Below, piece after piece: positions 34,923 through 43,489 of a stretch of DNA of 64,000 nt. Below the pieces are notes generated by a model. It was not told the origin of the DNA. It worked only from the letters and a program-made list of their open reading frames with translations, and made no database searches. This stretch comes from Kordiimonas aquimaris (GTDB lineage Bacteria > Pseudomonadota > Alphaproteobacteria > Sphingomonadales > Kordiimonadaceae). The position numbers and the translations under genes are program-made. Numbering within the stretch: position 1 is the stretch's first letter; every line of letters begins with the position of its first letter. Location: NCBI RefSeq assembly GCF_025574485.1, contig NZ_JAOBPO010000001.1:627501-691500 (forward strand), given 5' to 3'.

Positions 34923-35385
34923 ACTACTAATACTCGATGATGACCCACACTATTCTGGCATGCTTGCCCTTAAGCTTCGCATGCAGTTTCCAGAATTGTT
35001 AATTAGCTCAAGTGAGCGTGACACTGTGTTAAGCGGATATGACATTTATATTCTTGATAATGATTTTTCAGGGGAAAAATGCGGAGCCAAACTCGCAGAA
35101 GAAGTGCGGCAGGTCACGCCTGAAAGTCTGGTGGTCGTTTTGTCAGGCACTCTTGAATTTTCTCTGCTGAAACGGCTCGTTAATTGTCATGCTGCAGGCG
35201 TTTTCGATAAAAGCAGTGATGCTGACATTGAAGCCATGAAAGTAATGATAGAGCGTTATCTTATGGCTACACCTGTTCAAGCGTCGCTCCCAAAACACTC
35301 AATTAAAAGCACAGTTAGCAACGTTAAAGAGCTGATTGCCGAGTGGAATCGTAAGCTGGCGTTCGAAGAGAGGAGGGTTCAGTGA
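34903..35385 (+). CDS. Stand-alone receiver-domain protein
   Basis: 160 aa from ATG 34903, with AAAGGA 4 nt upstream, overlapping the co-polymerase stop. A CheY-like receiver: LLILDDDP acidic pocket, phosphoacceptor Asp52 (IYILDNDFSG), Ser in VVVLSGT and Lys in GVFDKS. The final 55 residues are not recognisable. It has no output domain, so it probably relays or buffers phosphate within the system; the Hpt of the kinase at 13788 is a candidate donor. It is coupled to the next receiver gene. Confidence 0.85.
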   Translation: MMQKLRKLLILDDDPHYSGMLALKLRMQFPELLISSSERDTVLSGYDIYILDNDFSGEKCGAKLAEEVRQVTPESLVVVLSGTLEFSLLKRLVNCHAAGVFDKSSDADIEAMKVMIERYLMATPVQASLPKHSIKSTVSNVKELIAEWNRKLAFEERRVQ

Positions 35386-36086
35386 TGTGTAAAACGGGCA
35401 AAAGAATACTCATTGTTGAAGATACAGATAGTATTGCGCTACTTTTGGAAGCGAACCTTCGTCAACAAGGGTATGTGCCAGAAGTGGCCGGCACGGTAAA
35501 GCAAGCACTTGAGTGCTTTAAAAAAGCTGAAGCTGGACCAATACCATATGACTTGTTGTTACTTGACGTGAGCCTGCCAGATGGGAACGGACTCTCCTTG
35601 CTAGAGCAATTGGTCTCTCTTGAAAACTGTCCTCCTATATTTGTTTTAAGTGCAGATGGTTCTTCAATAGCAAAAGAAAATGCACGCTTATCGGGTGCAT
35701 CCATGTTTTTTGAAAAGCCGTTTAATTTTCCGCGGCTTAATGAGGCGATCAATCAGCATATCGTGCATAAAAAGCCTGAGCGTTATGCTGTATGTGATGT
35801 AGATATTGAGGCCGAAAAAAAAGCGCTGACAAAAAGCTACCGCGATTATCTTAAAAATGTAGCTGAGCAGCTCCAAGGTGGTATGTCACATAAAGCCCTC
35901 ACATCGTTACTCCACCAATTGAAAGGTAGCGCACACTTGTACGGCCTTAATCGATTGTCGGAATTGTCAACAGCGTTGGGAGAGCAACTTATTAACCTGG
36001 GACCTAAAGCGGCGCCTGAGGTTAAATCGGTTCTCAGGCAAGAGATAATTGTTGATGTTGACTCAAATTCAATATTTGCAGATTAG
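35385..36086 (+). CDS. Receiver-Hpt phosphorelay protein
   Basis: 233 aa from ATG 35385 (AGGAGG upstream; the TGA of the previous gene overlaps its A). A receiver with Asp61 (DLLLLDVSLPDGNG), Ser/Thr and Lys positions (FVLSADG, FFEKPF), then an Hpt domain with His177 (LLHQLKGSAHLYGLNRL). Such proteins can take phosphate from one relay and pass it to another. It is last in the EPS operon, which therefore ends with two signalling proteins that match the multi-step relay encoded by the H-NOX operon. Confidence 0.88.
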   Translation: MCKTGKRILIVEDTDSIALLLEANLRQQGYVPEVAGTVKQALECFKKAEAGPIPYDLLLLDVSLPDGNGLSLLEQLVSLENCPPIFVLSADGSSIAKENARLSGASMFFEKPFNFPRLNEAINQHIVHKKPERYAVCDVDIEAEKKALTKSYRDYLKNVAEQLQGGMSHKALTSLLHQLKGSAHLYGLNRLSELSTALGEQLINLGPKAAPEVKSVLRQEIIVDVDSNSIFAD

Positions 36087-36176
36087 GAAGCAATATTTTC
36101 ATTTTGCAAAAGGTACTTATGTAACTGCTAAGCCGCAATAATAGATGTATAAATAGTCATTATATAACAATAACTT

Positions 36177-36202
36177 AAACCGCATTCATTGGAGCGGTTT
36201 TT
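36177..36202 (+). terminator. Probable terminator after the EPS operon
   Basis: AAACCGC (36177-36183) and GCGGTTT (36194-36200) form a 7-bp stem with a 10-nt loop, followed by further T. It lies 90 bp after the receiver-Hpt stop and 40 bp before the next gene. A modest but plausible intrinsic terminator. Confidence 0.6.
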
Positions 36203-36241
36203 GCAATGGTTTTTCCAGAAATATTATCTGGAGAAATCTAA

Positions 36242-36796
36242 ATGTTAATCAAGCTTAACAGAAAAATATTAGCGTATTCCCACATTGGTATATGTTTAAT
36301 TTTGTTGGGGCACAATCAAGCGTTTTCGTCAGATTACTACTTCCGGCCAACCAGAGTCGCAATGGTTCATAGCTGGACTCCTGACTTAGAATTTGTTGTT
36401 TCAAACCCAAGCGATAAACCTGTTTTACTCAACCTCAGTACTGCTGAAGTTGGAATCATGAATGCTAACCTGAAAAGTAGAGTTAGCGCCTTAAAAGTTT
36501 TCCCAAAACGTGTCCTCTTGCAACCAGGTGAGAGCAGGGCGATCACAATCGAACACGATACACAATCTATGCAGTCGTCGTATGAAATAGTAGTGGACCA
36601 GGTGCCCATTTGGTTTGGTAAGCCGGGTGGTGTTAAAATGCCAAAAACAATGACTGTTACCCGTTATACTGCGGAGGTTATTGCGCGCTCTGGCGGGGAA
36701 GCGAGAAAACAGTTTGCCGTTTCCGGTTTCTCTACAAGTTCTCAACTCGATTTGTATCGCGAATTTGCGAATATTGAGGATGTGCGTAAACGATGA
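36242..36796 (+). CDS. Periplasmic PapD-like chaperone-fold protein
   Basis: 184 aa with a signal peptide (ILAYSHIGICLILLGHNQAFS). The mature part has the pattern of the N-terminal immunoglobulin domain of pilus chaperones: FRPTRVAM, LEFVVSNPSDKPVLLNLSTAEV, LKVFPKRVLLQPGESRAITIEHD and a YEIVVDQVPI strand. The second chaperone domain appears shortened. In chaperone-usher systems an usher and pilins follow; here only a short ATGA-coupled frame of 25 codons follows, so the locus may be a decayed pilus operon or a stand-alone surface chaperone. Confidence 0.6.
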   Translation: MLIKLNRKILAYSHIGICLILLGHNQAFSSDYYFRPTRVAMVHSWTPDLEFVVSNPSDKPVLLNLSTAEVGIMNANLKSRVSALKVFPKRVLLQPGESRAITIEHDTQSMQSSYEIVVDQVPIWFGKPGGVKMPKTMTVTRYTAEVIARSGGEARKQFAVSGFSTSSQLDLYREFANIEDVRKR

Positions 36797-37404
36797 TTTT
36801 GAAGACTAGTGATGTGTCAGAAAATCTAATTTTGAATTTAAAATATCCACGGCGTAAGCCAGCCGTTTAGTTACATGGGCCGCCGGTATGATGCGGCTAT
36901 CCAGGTTGCGTCCGGCGTACTTCTCGAAGGCAAAAGGTTTGTGGACGCTGTTCTAGATATCAATGTTGGTGAAACGTTAGTTGTAGGCGCTGTGGCCACA
37001 ATTGGTTTTAGAGCCTTGAAACAAATCAACAAACTGAGGCAGCTACACAAAGATTATAAATATGTAAAACAAAGTGTTCGACAAAGTCGGCGAAGAAACC
37101 ACACGAGAAATAAGGAAGCGGAAGGCATCACGAAAACAAGGGCCAGCCAGGCCATCAGCCTATGAAGCTAGTGGTAAGCTGACTGGTGATGGCCGTTTAG
37201 ACAGAGTTTAAATGCCATTTAAGGCAGAGGCTAAAATGGGCGTGAATTTAGCTAATTGCGTGGGGTCCATTTTGTGCCCACAGTGTGACTGAGATGAGTA
37301 ATCTTTCGCTTTCGCGTCCCGGATAATCCCGTATCTTCCCGCCAAATCCCGGTATTTCCTGTAATTTCCGGACTAAATATGATCATCATTCTTATAGGAA
37401 TATA
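36797..37404. other. Right-end stretch of the island without a confident gene
   Basis: 608 bp. A 25-codon frame (36793-36870, MILKTSDVSENL...) overlaps the PapD-like stop by ATGA and looks like the stump of a lost gene. A 96-codon frame at 36875-37165 has no ribosome site and matches nothing I recognise; it may be a remnant. 37208-37222 holds the 15-bp palindrome shared with the int 3' end, and 37317-37370 the 10-bp repeat array. Confidence 0.5.
37317..37370. repeat. Six helically phased 10-bp repeats next to attR
   Basis: TCCCG occurs at 37317, 37327, 37337 and 37347, followed by TCCTG at 37357 and TCCGG at 37367: six units spaced exactly 10 bp, separated by AT-rich bases. The array ends 35 bp before attR. 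Spacing of one helical turn puts all copies on one DNA face, as in arrays bound cooperatively by recombinase arm domains or an excision factor. Confidence 0.65.
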
Positions 37405-37455
37405 CTCCGAAGGCAGAGGCCAGAGGTTCGAATCCTCTAGGGTGCGCCATTTTCT
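37405..37455 (+). repeat. attR, right 51-bp direct repeat (tRNA-Arg 3' fragment)
   Basis: Identical to 5410-5460: the 3' half of tRNA-Arg(CCG) from the anticodon loop, with CCA and six bases more. No 5' half precedes it, so it is not a functional tRNA but the original chromosomal 3' end displaced by integration. Confidence 0.95.
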
Positions 37456-37572
37456 CTTTACCTTATTCCCTATACCTTAGCTTTGTTCACATATGTGTGC
37501 GCCGTGTTGGTTTTTGCCGGGGTGCATGCTAGCGTTTGCGCGCTAATGGCTGGCAAACTTAAGGGGGAACTC

Positions 37573-38631
37573 ATGCGTTCATTATTCACGGTGGCATTCG
37601 CTGCGCTTTTTGCGCTTTCGGCATGCAATAGCAGCGAGACGGCAACACCAACCAACACTGGCGCAGATGCGCAAACATCAACGGAAGCTGTTGTACAGGA
37701 AAGCAAGGGAACGCCGACAGTGGGCGAAGGGCGGTTGATCCCTGTGCACACTGAAAAAGGCACCTTTAATGTGTGGACCAAAAAGGTCGGTGACAACCCG
37801 ACCATAAAGGTTTTGTTGCTGCACGGTGGCCCCGGCATGACACATGAAATTTATGAAGTGTTCGGCGAGCATTTTCCGGATGAAGGCATAGAGTTTTACT
37901 ATTATGACCAGCTCGGGTCTTATTTCTCTGATCAGCCTGATGAGCCTGATCTCTGGACAACGGCGCGGTTTGTTGAGGAGGTTGAGCAGGTGCGCATAGC
38001 ACTTGGTTTGGGGCCGGATAATTTCTACCTGTTTGGTCAGTCGTGGGGTGGTATTTTAGGCATTGAATATGCCCTCAAGTATCAAGCGAACCTTAAAGGC
38101 CTCATCATCTCGAACATGATGGCCAGCATTCCTGCCTACAATGATTATGCAGCCAATGTGTTGATGGCAGACATGGACCCGGCCGTTCTTGCGAAATTGA
38201 AAGCGATTGAAGCCGCCAAAGATTATAGCAACCCAGAGTATGTCTCATTGTTGATTGAACATCATTATGTTGATCATGTGCTGCGCATGCCAGCTGATCA
38301 ATGGCCTGATGCCATTAATCGCAGCTTCGGCCATGTGAACAACGATGTTTACATTCCAATGCAGGGGCCAAGTGAACTGGGCGCCAGTGGCCTGCTTGAA
38401 AACTGGGACCGTACAGCTGACTTGTCCAAAATCACGGTGCCAACGCTGATTATTGGTGCGTCGCATGATACGATGGATCCTGCGCATATGGAGTGGATGG
38501 CCGGCCAAGTTGCCAATGGCCGCTTTCATCTGTGTCCGGGTGGCTCACACCTGTCGCAGCTAGACGATGAAGACGTGTTCTTTGAGGGTCTTATTCGCTT
38601 CTTGCGCGATGTTGATAGTGGTGCGTTTTAG
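37573..38631 (+). CDS. Lipoprotein alpha/beta hydrolase, proline iminopeptidase family (S33)
   Basis: 352 aa from ATG 37573, with AAGGGGGAA upstream. A lipoprotein signal (SLFTVAFAALFALSAC, lipobox LSAC) is followed by a Thr/Glu-rich linker and a hydrolase domain: oxyanion-loop HGGPGMTHE, nucleophile elbow GQSWGG, acid in SHDTMDP and His in GGSHLSQ. Length and motifs match proline iminopeptidase-like enzymes that cleave N-terminal proline or act on small amides. It is the first chromosomal gene to the right of the island. Confidence 0.88.
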   Translation: MRSLFTVAFAALFALSACNSSETATPTNTGADAQTSTEAVVQESKGTPTVGEGRLIPVHTEKGTFNVWTKKVGDNPTIKVLLLHGGPGMTHEIYEVFGEHFPDEGIEFYYYDQLGSYFSDQPDEPDLWTTARFVEEVEQVRIALGLGPDNFYLFGQSWGGILGIEYALKYQANLKGLIISNMMASIPAYNDYAANVLMADMDPAVLAKLKAIEAAKDYSNPEYVSLLIEHHYVDHVLRMPADQWPDAINRSFGHVNNDVYIPMQGPSELGASGLLENWDRTADLSKITVPTLIIGASHDTMDPAHMEWMAGQVANGRFHLCPGGSHLSQLDDEDVFFEGLIRFLRDVDSGAF

Positions 38632-38655
38632 CTAATAACTTAAGCGAGGTGTATA

Positions 38656-39183
38656 ATGATTGACGTGACAAAAATGATAGGTGGTATCTGTTTGGGCAGC
38701 ATGCTTTTTGTGCCTTCTGCGCTGGCTGATATCGTCAAGGCAAAAGCAGACCACTATACCTTAAAGCATGAAGCAACCTCTGATATGGCACCGGCTGTTC
38801 TGTGGGCACGGTTGATACAGCCCGAGATATGGTGGCACCCTGAACATAGCTATTCTGGCGTTTCGGCAAACTTGTCGCTGGATGCAACGGCGGGTGGTTT
38901 GTGGAGAGAAGACTGGGCGGGTGGTTCGGTGGCGCACGGCGAGGTTTTATCTGTGCAAACGGGAAAACAGCTGCGACTGAACGCCCCGTTTGGGCCGTTG
39001 CAGGGTCTCGGTGTTAATGTTGTCTGGACCATCACCATCACACCTGAAGGTGACGGATCCAAAGTTACGTTTGATGAAATTGCAAATGGTACTTCGGAAA
39101 GTGGTCTGGATGCTTTGGCGCCAGCTGTTGACTTTGTTAAAGGTGAGGCAATCAAAAGGCTTGCCACGTCCAGCCTGGAATAG
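38656..39183 (+). CDS. Exported SRPBCC-fold protein
   Basis: 175 aa with a signal peptide (GGICLGSMLFVPSALA). The rest follows the START/AHA1-like SRPBCC pattern: VLWARLIQPEIWWHPEHSYSG, ATAGGLWREDWAGGSVAHGEVL, VVWTITITPEGDGSKVTFDEIANG. These domains form a hydrophobic ligand pocket; the ligand is unknown. It starts 24 nt after the hydrolase gene, with GAGGTG upstream, so the two are likely co-transcribed. Confidence 0.75.
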   Translation: MIDVTKMIGGICLGSMLFVPSALADIVKAKADHYTLKHEATSDMAPAVLWARLIQPEIWWHPEHSYSGVSANLSLDATAGGLWREDWAGGSVAHGEVLSVQTGKQLRLNAPFGPLQGLGVNVVWTITITPEGDGSKVTFDEIANGTSESGLDALAPAVDFVKGEAIKRLATSSLE

Positions 39184-39214
39184 CTAAATCATATTAGCCG
39201 TGTTGAGGCATCGT

Positions 39215-40792
39215 TTATAAGGGTAATCCAGCTGCTTTTATGATTTTGGTCATGGGTTGCAACTCGCTTTCATAATGCCTCCAGCGCCCAACTGAACGCG
39301 TGTGTGCAGGCTCGCGCACCTGAACAGCACTGGCGGTTGATACAGCACTTTTTTGCTGATGGAAATTCAAGCAATCATCTTGCCATGGCAGGTCTAAAAA
39401 ACTGATCAGGCGGCGCGCGGTGTCTTCCAGGTTTTGTACGGTTTCTTCATACGAGATGTTAATCATTTGCTCGCCGAGCACATCCTGCCACTGGTCCATG
39501 ATGCGTCTGTATCGTACATGGTGGCGCGCCATTTCTTCCAGATTGTAGGAATGTGGGTAGGCATCAGCAAACAGTTGCTTGAAGCTGGCAAAGCAACTGT
39601 CCATTGGCCCGCGCATAACGTGGATAAATTTTGCTTGCGGCAGGGCACGTGCAATTAACGGTGCGTACAGGTAATTTGCAGGCATCTTATCTACAAAGTG
39701 TGCGGCTTTTTGGGCATGATTACGCGTGCCTGTTACATAGGCGCTGCCAAGTTTGCCGGGGTCTATTGACACGGCACTTTCCATCAAGGCAGCTGTATTG
39801 CGAGCAGGTGTTGCGATGTTCGAAATTCTGCGTATAGCAAGGTAGAACTGCTGTAGTTCACCGGCTGACGCCACATCGGAGTGGCTGGTGATAATACGTT
39901 CTATCAATGTTGTGCCGGTGCGCGGTTGCCCGATAATGAAGATGGGAGCACTGCTTTTAATGTCACTGTCGTTGCTTTGCATCCATTCCTGTGTACATTT
40001 TTTGGCAAGTACGCCGAATATGCGTTCTTCTTCGGCTTCATCGTAGTTAATCGTTTTTCTCTTGGCAGCAGCGCCTCTATTGAACGCATCAAAAGCACGT
40101 GGCCAATCCTCAATGTCTTCATATTCCTTGCCAGCACCATAATACAGAAATGCGGCTGCGTGCGGCTGCTTTGCTTGCTGGGCTGCAATGTTGCTCATTG
40201 TGTTTGCATGGTCACTGTTTGTGGCTTTGGACAGGCCTGCGCGTATCCAGTGTGCCTGCGGATTGGATGGATGGTCTTCCAGTACCGCCTCGATTGTGTT
40301 CATGGCATCATGTGTGTGGCCCAGAAAGCTTTCCGCGTTTGCACGGTTAACACCGTATGTGGATGATTTTGGTTCTGCCATGTGTGCCTTCAAGAACCAG
40401 CTATGTGCTTTTTCATGTTCACCCAACAAGGTCCATACCGAGCCAATAACATTCTGGATTAAGGGTCGGTCCGTTGAAAACTTCTCAGCATTTTTGAGCG
40501 CATCATCCGCACGCACGGTATAGCCGAGCTCGCTAAAAACCTTTGCCAAGTGCGCCCACGCGGCTGTATTTTTTGGATCCAACTGCGTCACAGTGTGAAA
40601 TGCGCTTGCAGCCAATTTACGGTTCTTGGTTTCAATGGCTATCAGGCCAACAAGGAAATGCGCTTGCGGAATTTTGGCATTATTACCAAGTACTTTTTGG
40701 CAACAGCTTTCTGCGGTTTTCAAGTCACCAGATTGCAATGCCGCAAACCCGCGCTGTAACAATTCGGCGTTTTTTCTCTGGTCGTTTTGCAT
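39215..40792 (-). CDS. TPR-sulfotransferase family protein
   Basis: 525 aa. About the first 250 residues are TPR repeats (LLQRGFAALQSGDLKTAESCCQKVL and similar). The second half is a PAPS-dependent sulfotransferase: 5'-phosphosulfate loop IFIIGQPRTGTTLIERIITSHSDV and a 3'-phosphate region around FIHVMRGPMDSCFASFKQLF. This architecture is common in alphaproteobacteria and uses an unknown acceptor. It is convergent with the SRPBCC gene. Confidence 0.9.
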   Translation of the reverse strand: MQNDQRKNAELLQRGFAALQSGDLKTAESCCQKVLGNNAKIPQAHFLVGLIAIETKNRKLAASAFHTVTQLDPKNTAAWAHLAKVFSELGYTVRADDALKNAEKFSTDRPLIQNVIGSVWTLLGEHEKAHSWFLKAHMAEPKSSTYGVNRANAESFLGHTHDAMNTIEAVLEDHPSNPQAHWIRAGLSKATNSDHANTMSNIAAQQAKQPHAAAFLYYGAGKEYEDIEDWPRAFDAFNRGAAAKRKTINYDEAEEERIFGVLAKKCTQEWMQSNDSDIKSSAPIFIIGQPRTGTTLIERIITSHSDVASAGELQQFYLAIRRISNIATPARNTAALMESAVSIDPGKLGSAYVTGTRNHAQKAAHFVDKMPANYLYAPLIARALPQAKFIHVMRGPMDSCFASFKQLFADAYPHSYNLEEMARHHVRYRRIMDQWQDVLGEQMINISYEETVQNLEDTARRLISFLDLPWQDDCLNFHQQKSAVSTASAVQVREPAHTRSVGRWRHYESELQPMTKIIKAAGLPL

Positions 40793-40808
40793 GAGGCCTT
40801 ACCGTCGC

Positions 40809-41111
40809 TTATCCGTTCTTTTTGGCAGTAGCGATTAACGCCAGGCAATTGACAGCAATCGTTGCTGCGGCCAGTGCGGTGATGGCGCTGACGTCATGTG
40901 CCGGTGCAACTTCGACAACATCTGCAGATTTGATGTTTAAACTCTTCAGGCCGCGTAGTATCTGCTGTGCTTCCATTGAGGTCAGGCCGCCGACAACCGG
41001 CGTGCCTGTGCCGGGCGCAAAGGCAAGATCAATATCTGAAATGACTTCGGTTATCGATTTTCTCCCGAATTGGTCTTTTCGCACGGATAAAGCGCTGACT
41101 GCACCAGCCAT
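40809..41111 (-). pseudogene. Agmatinase-family remnant
   Basis: Only about 100 codons, matching the C-terminal third of agmatinase/ureohydrolases: [25 protein letters not shown] and [11 protein letters not shown] are family signatures. The manganese-binding region is absent and the usual DIDxxDPAFAPGTG is shortened to [11 protein letters not shown], losing a metal-ligand aspartate. The N-terminal two thirds cannot be found upstream, where only 50 bp separate it from the TonB receptor gene. A non-functional deletion remnant is the best reading. Confidence 0.8.
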
Positions 41112-41164
41112 ATCAACTGGTGCATAATTGAGTTACGTAACAGCGCCTCTTGGTCTGCTTAGTC

Positions 41165-43489
41165 TTAACTGCCAAAGCTTCTAGAAAAGCGAACTCCGAA
41201 TGTACGCGGCCTGCTTGGACCAAAGAAATGCGCCGGTATTACCGCATCATTGTTGTTACCTTGGTCGTAGTAAAGCTCGTTGGTCAGGTTTTCGACGTAA
41301 GCCGTCAGTGACCATGCATCTTCACGGTAACCTGCTCGGATAGTGGTGTCAGTGAAACTACCTACTCTTGATATAGCACTGTTTTCAATGCCGCCACCTT
41401 TGGAAGATTCGAAGAACATCTCAGCGGTTGCAAACAGCTCTCCCTCGCCCATCGGCACATGACCGTTTAAAACAACAGCACCAGACCAGCGCGGTGTACC
41501 GAGCGTGTTACCGTCACATGTTGGCAACGAGCATGCAGGCCCCGCATCGGTAATATCTGTTTCATTAAATGCAAGGCTTGCGAAGGCATCAAAATACTGG
41601 TTCAGGTTGCCGGTGATTGTACCTTCTGCACCGTAACCTTTCACATTACCCAGATTGAAGATCAGGCCGCCGCCATCTTGGAACACCAGCAATTGCAGGT
41701 CTTTATAATCGTAATAATAAAGGTTCAGGTCTGTTGAAATACGGCCATCCAAGAACCGGCCTTTGTGACCAGCCTCAAAGGACCATAGTTTTTCTGGATC
41801 AAAGTCATCAGGGACGGCGTCGCCGGGTTGTAGTTCGTCGCCAGCAGATATTGCAGGGCCACCCGGCACTGGTGAAAAACCAAACGTACCAAACCCGCCA
41901 GCCTTAAACCCGCGAGTCACGCTTGCATAATATGTATTGTCGTCGTCTGGTCGCCAGCGAGCTACAAACCGCGGTGTTAATGCATCGTATGAACGTGTGT
42001 CTGTGAGTGGTCCGTTTGTTGTTATACTATAGGTGAAAAATGGCCCAAGAGCGCTGGTTACAGGCAATACATTGTTGCTGAATGTTTTCTTGTCATCAGT
42101 ATAACGCAGCCCGATACTGAAATCGAATGTGTCTGTGAACTGGTATGTCAGATCAACGTATGCTGCATAGCCCGTGTATTTGCCGTCCACATCGCCTTGC
42201 TCCAACAACCCTTCAGGTACGGCTGTGGCATAATATACATCTGCAAGACAGCTGCCGTTCAGGTTTTCGCCGTAGTATGCGAAGTAATAATAGGCACAGA
42301 TAACTTCTTCATCACCTTGCGCAGAAAACAGGGCATCCAAATCTTCGTTATAATAGGAAGCACCAACATACCAGGATAGCGGGCCGTCATTTTGACTGAC
42401 GAGTCGTAGTTCTTGCTCGAAATAGGTGCCTTTTTGATCCAGCCCAAAGTTGTTGATGCTGATAGGGAGGCCGTCAAAGTCTTCCCGGTAATTATATGTG
42501 TGTTCTTTATAGCCTGTTTGAGATGTAAGAACTGCAAAATCGAGATCATAGTCAACGCGTAGTGTAACGCTGCCGACTTCACCTTCATCGATACTGCCAA
42601 ATGAATTATCCTGATTAACATCTCGGCCGTCTTCCGGCAGATTAAACGGACCAAATAGTTCTTCAAGCGCGTCAAAATTATCGCCGAGGCCCGTAGCGCG
42701 GTAAACAGAACCTGATTGCTCGCGGTCTTCATATTCCGCGGTTAGCTGTATGCTTAATGGGCCGTTTTGATAATCGGCAGAGCCGCGCACAGCCCATTTG
42801 TCATGGGCAATCAAACGGTCACCGTTCGGGTCGAAGGCATTGTCAACATAACCATCTTCTGTTGAGTAGTAGCCAGCAAACCGCAAGGCAAAGTTTTCAT
42901 TTACAGGTAGGTTGATTGCACCTTCGCCGACGAAGTGGCCACGCTCTCCAACGTCAAGATCGATAAATCCAGATGTGCTGTCAAACTTAGGTCGTGCAGT
43001 GTGTGTGCTAATGGCACCTGATATGGCGTTGCGACCAAAGAGGAAATTTTGCGGGCCGCGCAAGACCTCTGCACGCTCTATATCAAACAAACTGGATACC
43101 ACTGCACCATTGCGGCCTTGATAAAAGCCGTTTTTAAAGAAGCCAACAGAAGGATCGCCGCCAACGCCGAAATCCTGTGTGCGAATACCGCGAATAGCAA
43201 CGGCATCAATGAAGCTGTCTTTCGAGTTGCCGGTTATGCCGGGTGAGTATGTGATCAGGTCTTTTACATCATCAAGATTGCGGTCACGTGTGAAGTCGCC
43301 GGAAAAGGCAAGAATGGCCAAAGGCACTTCCGTAATTGCTTCAGTCCGCTTTGTAGCTGTTACAAGAATTTCCTCAACTGCAAGATTATCGCTTTGTCCG
43401 TAAGCCTGTGCTGAGGCAAGCGTGATTGCTGTTGTTGACAGCAAACGGACAATGGTTTTCTTGTTAATCACATGAAACTGGCTGTTCAT
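41165..43489 (-). CDS. TonB-dependent outer-membrane receptor
   Basis: 774 aa. Signal peptide (LLSTTAITLASAQAYG), TonB box and plug start (VEEILVTATKRTEAITEVPLAI), plug domain with DLITYSPGITG and VEVLRGPQNFLFGRNAISGAIST-like motif (ERAEVLRGPQNFLFGRNA), then a 22-strand barrel region ending FGVRFSRSFGS with a C-terminal aromatic-type end. The substrate is not deducible; FMN dehydrogenase, peptidase and amidase genes lie nearby and might use what it imports. Confidence 0.93.
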   Translation of the reverse strand: MNSQFHVINKKTIVRLLSTTAITLASAQAYGQSDNLAVEEILVTATKRTEAITEVPLAILAFSGDFTRDRNLDDVKDLITYSPGITGNSKDSFIDAVAIRGIRTQDFGVGGDPSVGFFKNGFYQGRNGAVVSSLFDIERAEVLRGPQNFLFGRNAISGAISTHTARPKFDSTSGFIDLDVGERGHFVGEGAINLPVNENFALRFAGYYSTEDGYVDNAFDPNGDRLIAHDKWAVRGSADYQNGPLSIQLTAEYEDREQSGSVYRATGLGDNFDALEELFGPFNLPEDGRDVNQDNSFGSIDEGEVGSVTLRVDYDLDFAVLTSQTGYKEHTYNYREDFDGLPISINNFGLDQKGTYFEQELRLVSQNDGPLSWYVGASYYNEDLDALFSAQGDEEVICAYYYFAYYGENLNGSCLADVYYATAVPEGLLEQGDVDGKYTGYAAYVDLTYQFTDTFDFSIGLRYTDDKKTFSNNVLPVTSALGPFFTYSITTNGPLTDTRSYDALTPRFVARWRPDDDNTYYASVTRGFKAGGFGTFGFSPVPGGPAISAGDELQPGDAVPDDFDPEKLWSFEAGHKGRFLDGRISTDLNLYYYDYKDLQLLVFQDGGGLIFNLGNVKGYGAEGTITGNLNQYFDAFASLAFNETDITDAGPACSLPTCDGNTLGTPRWSGAVVLNGHVPMGEGELFATAEMFFESSKGGGIENSAISRVGSFTDTTIRAGYREDAWSLTAYVENLTNELYYDQGNNNDAVIPAHFFGPSRPRTFGVRFSRSFGS

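Noticed and set aside
36875-37165. 96-aa gene near the right island end
   Set aside because: No ribosome site, no recognisable family and an open frame that begins after several stops in line with the PapD-like gene; kept only as a possible remnant.
37317-37370. CRISPR array
   Set aside because: Units are 10 bp with no spacers of 30 bp and no cas genes; it is a short phased repeat.
37405-37449. Second tRNA-Arg gene
   Set aside because: Only the 3' half from the anticodon loop on is present; acceptor 5' strand and D arm are missing. It is attR.
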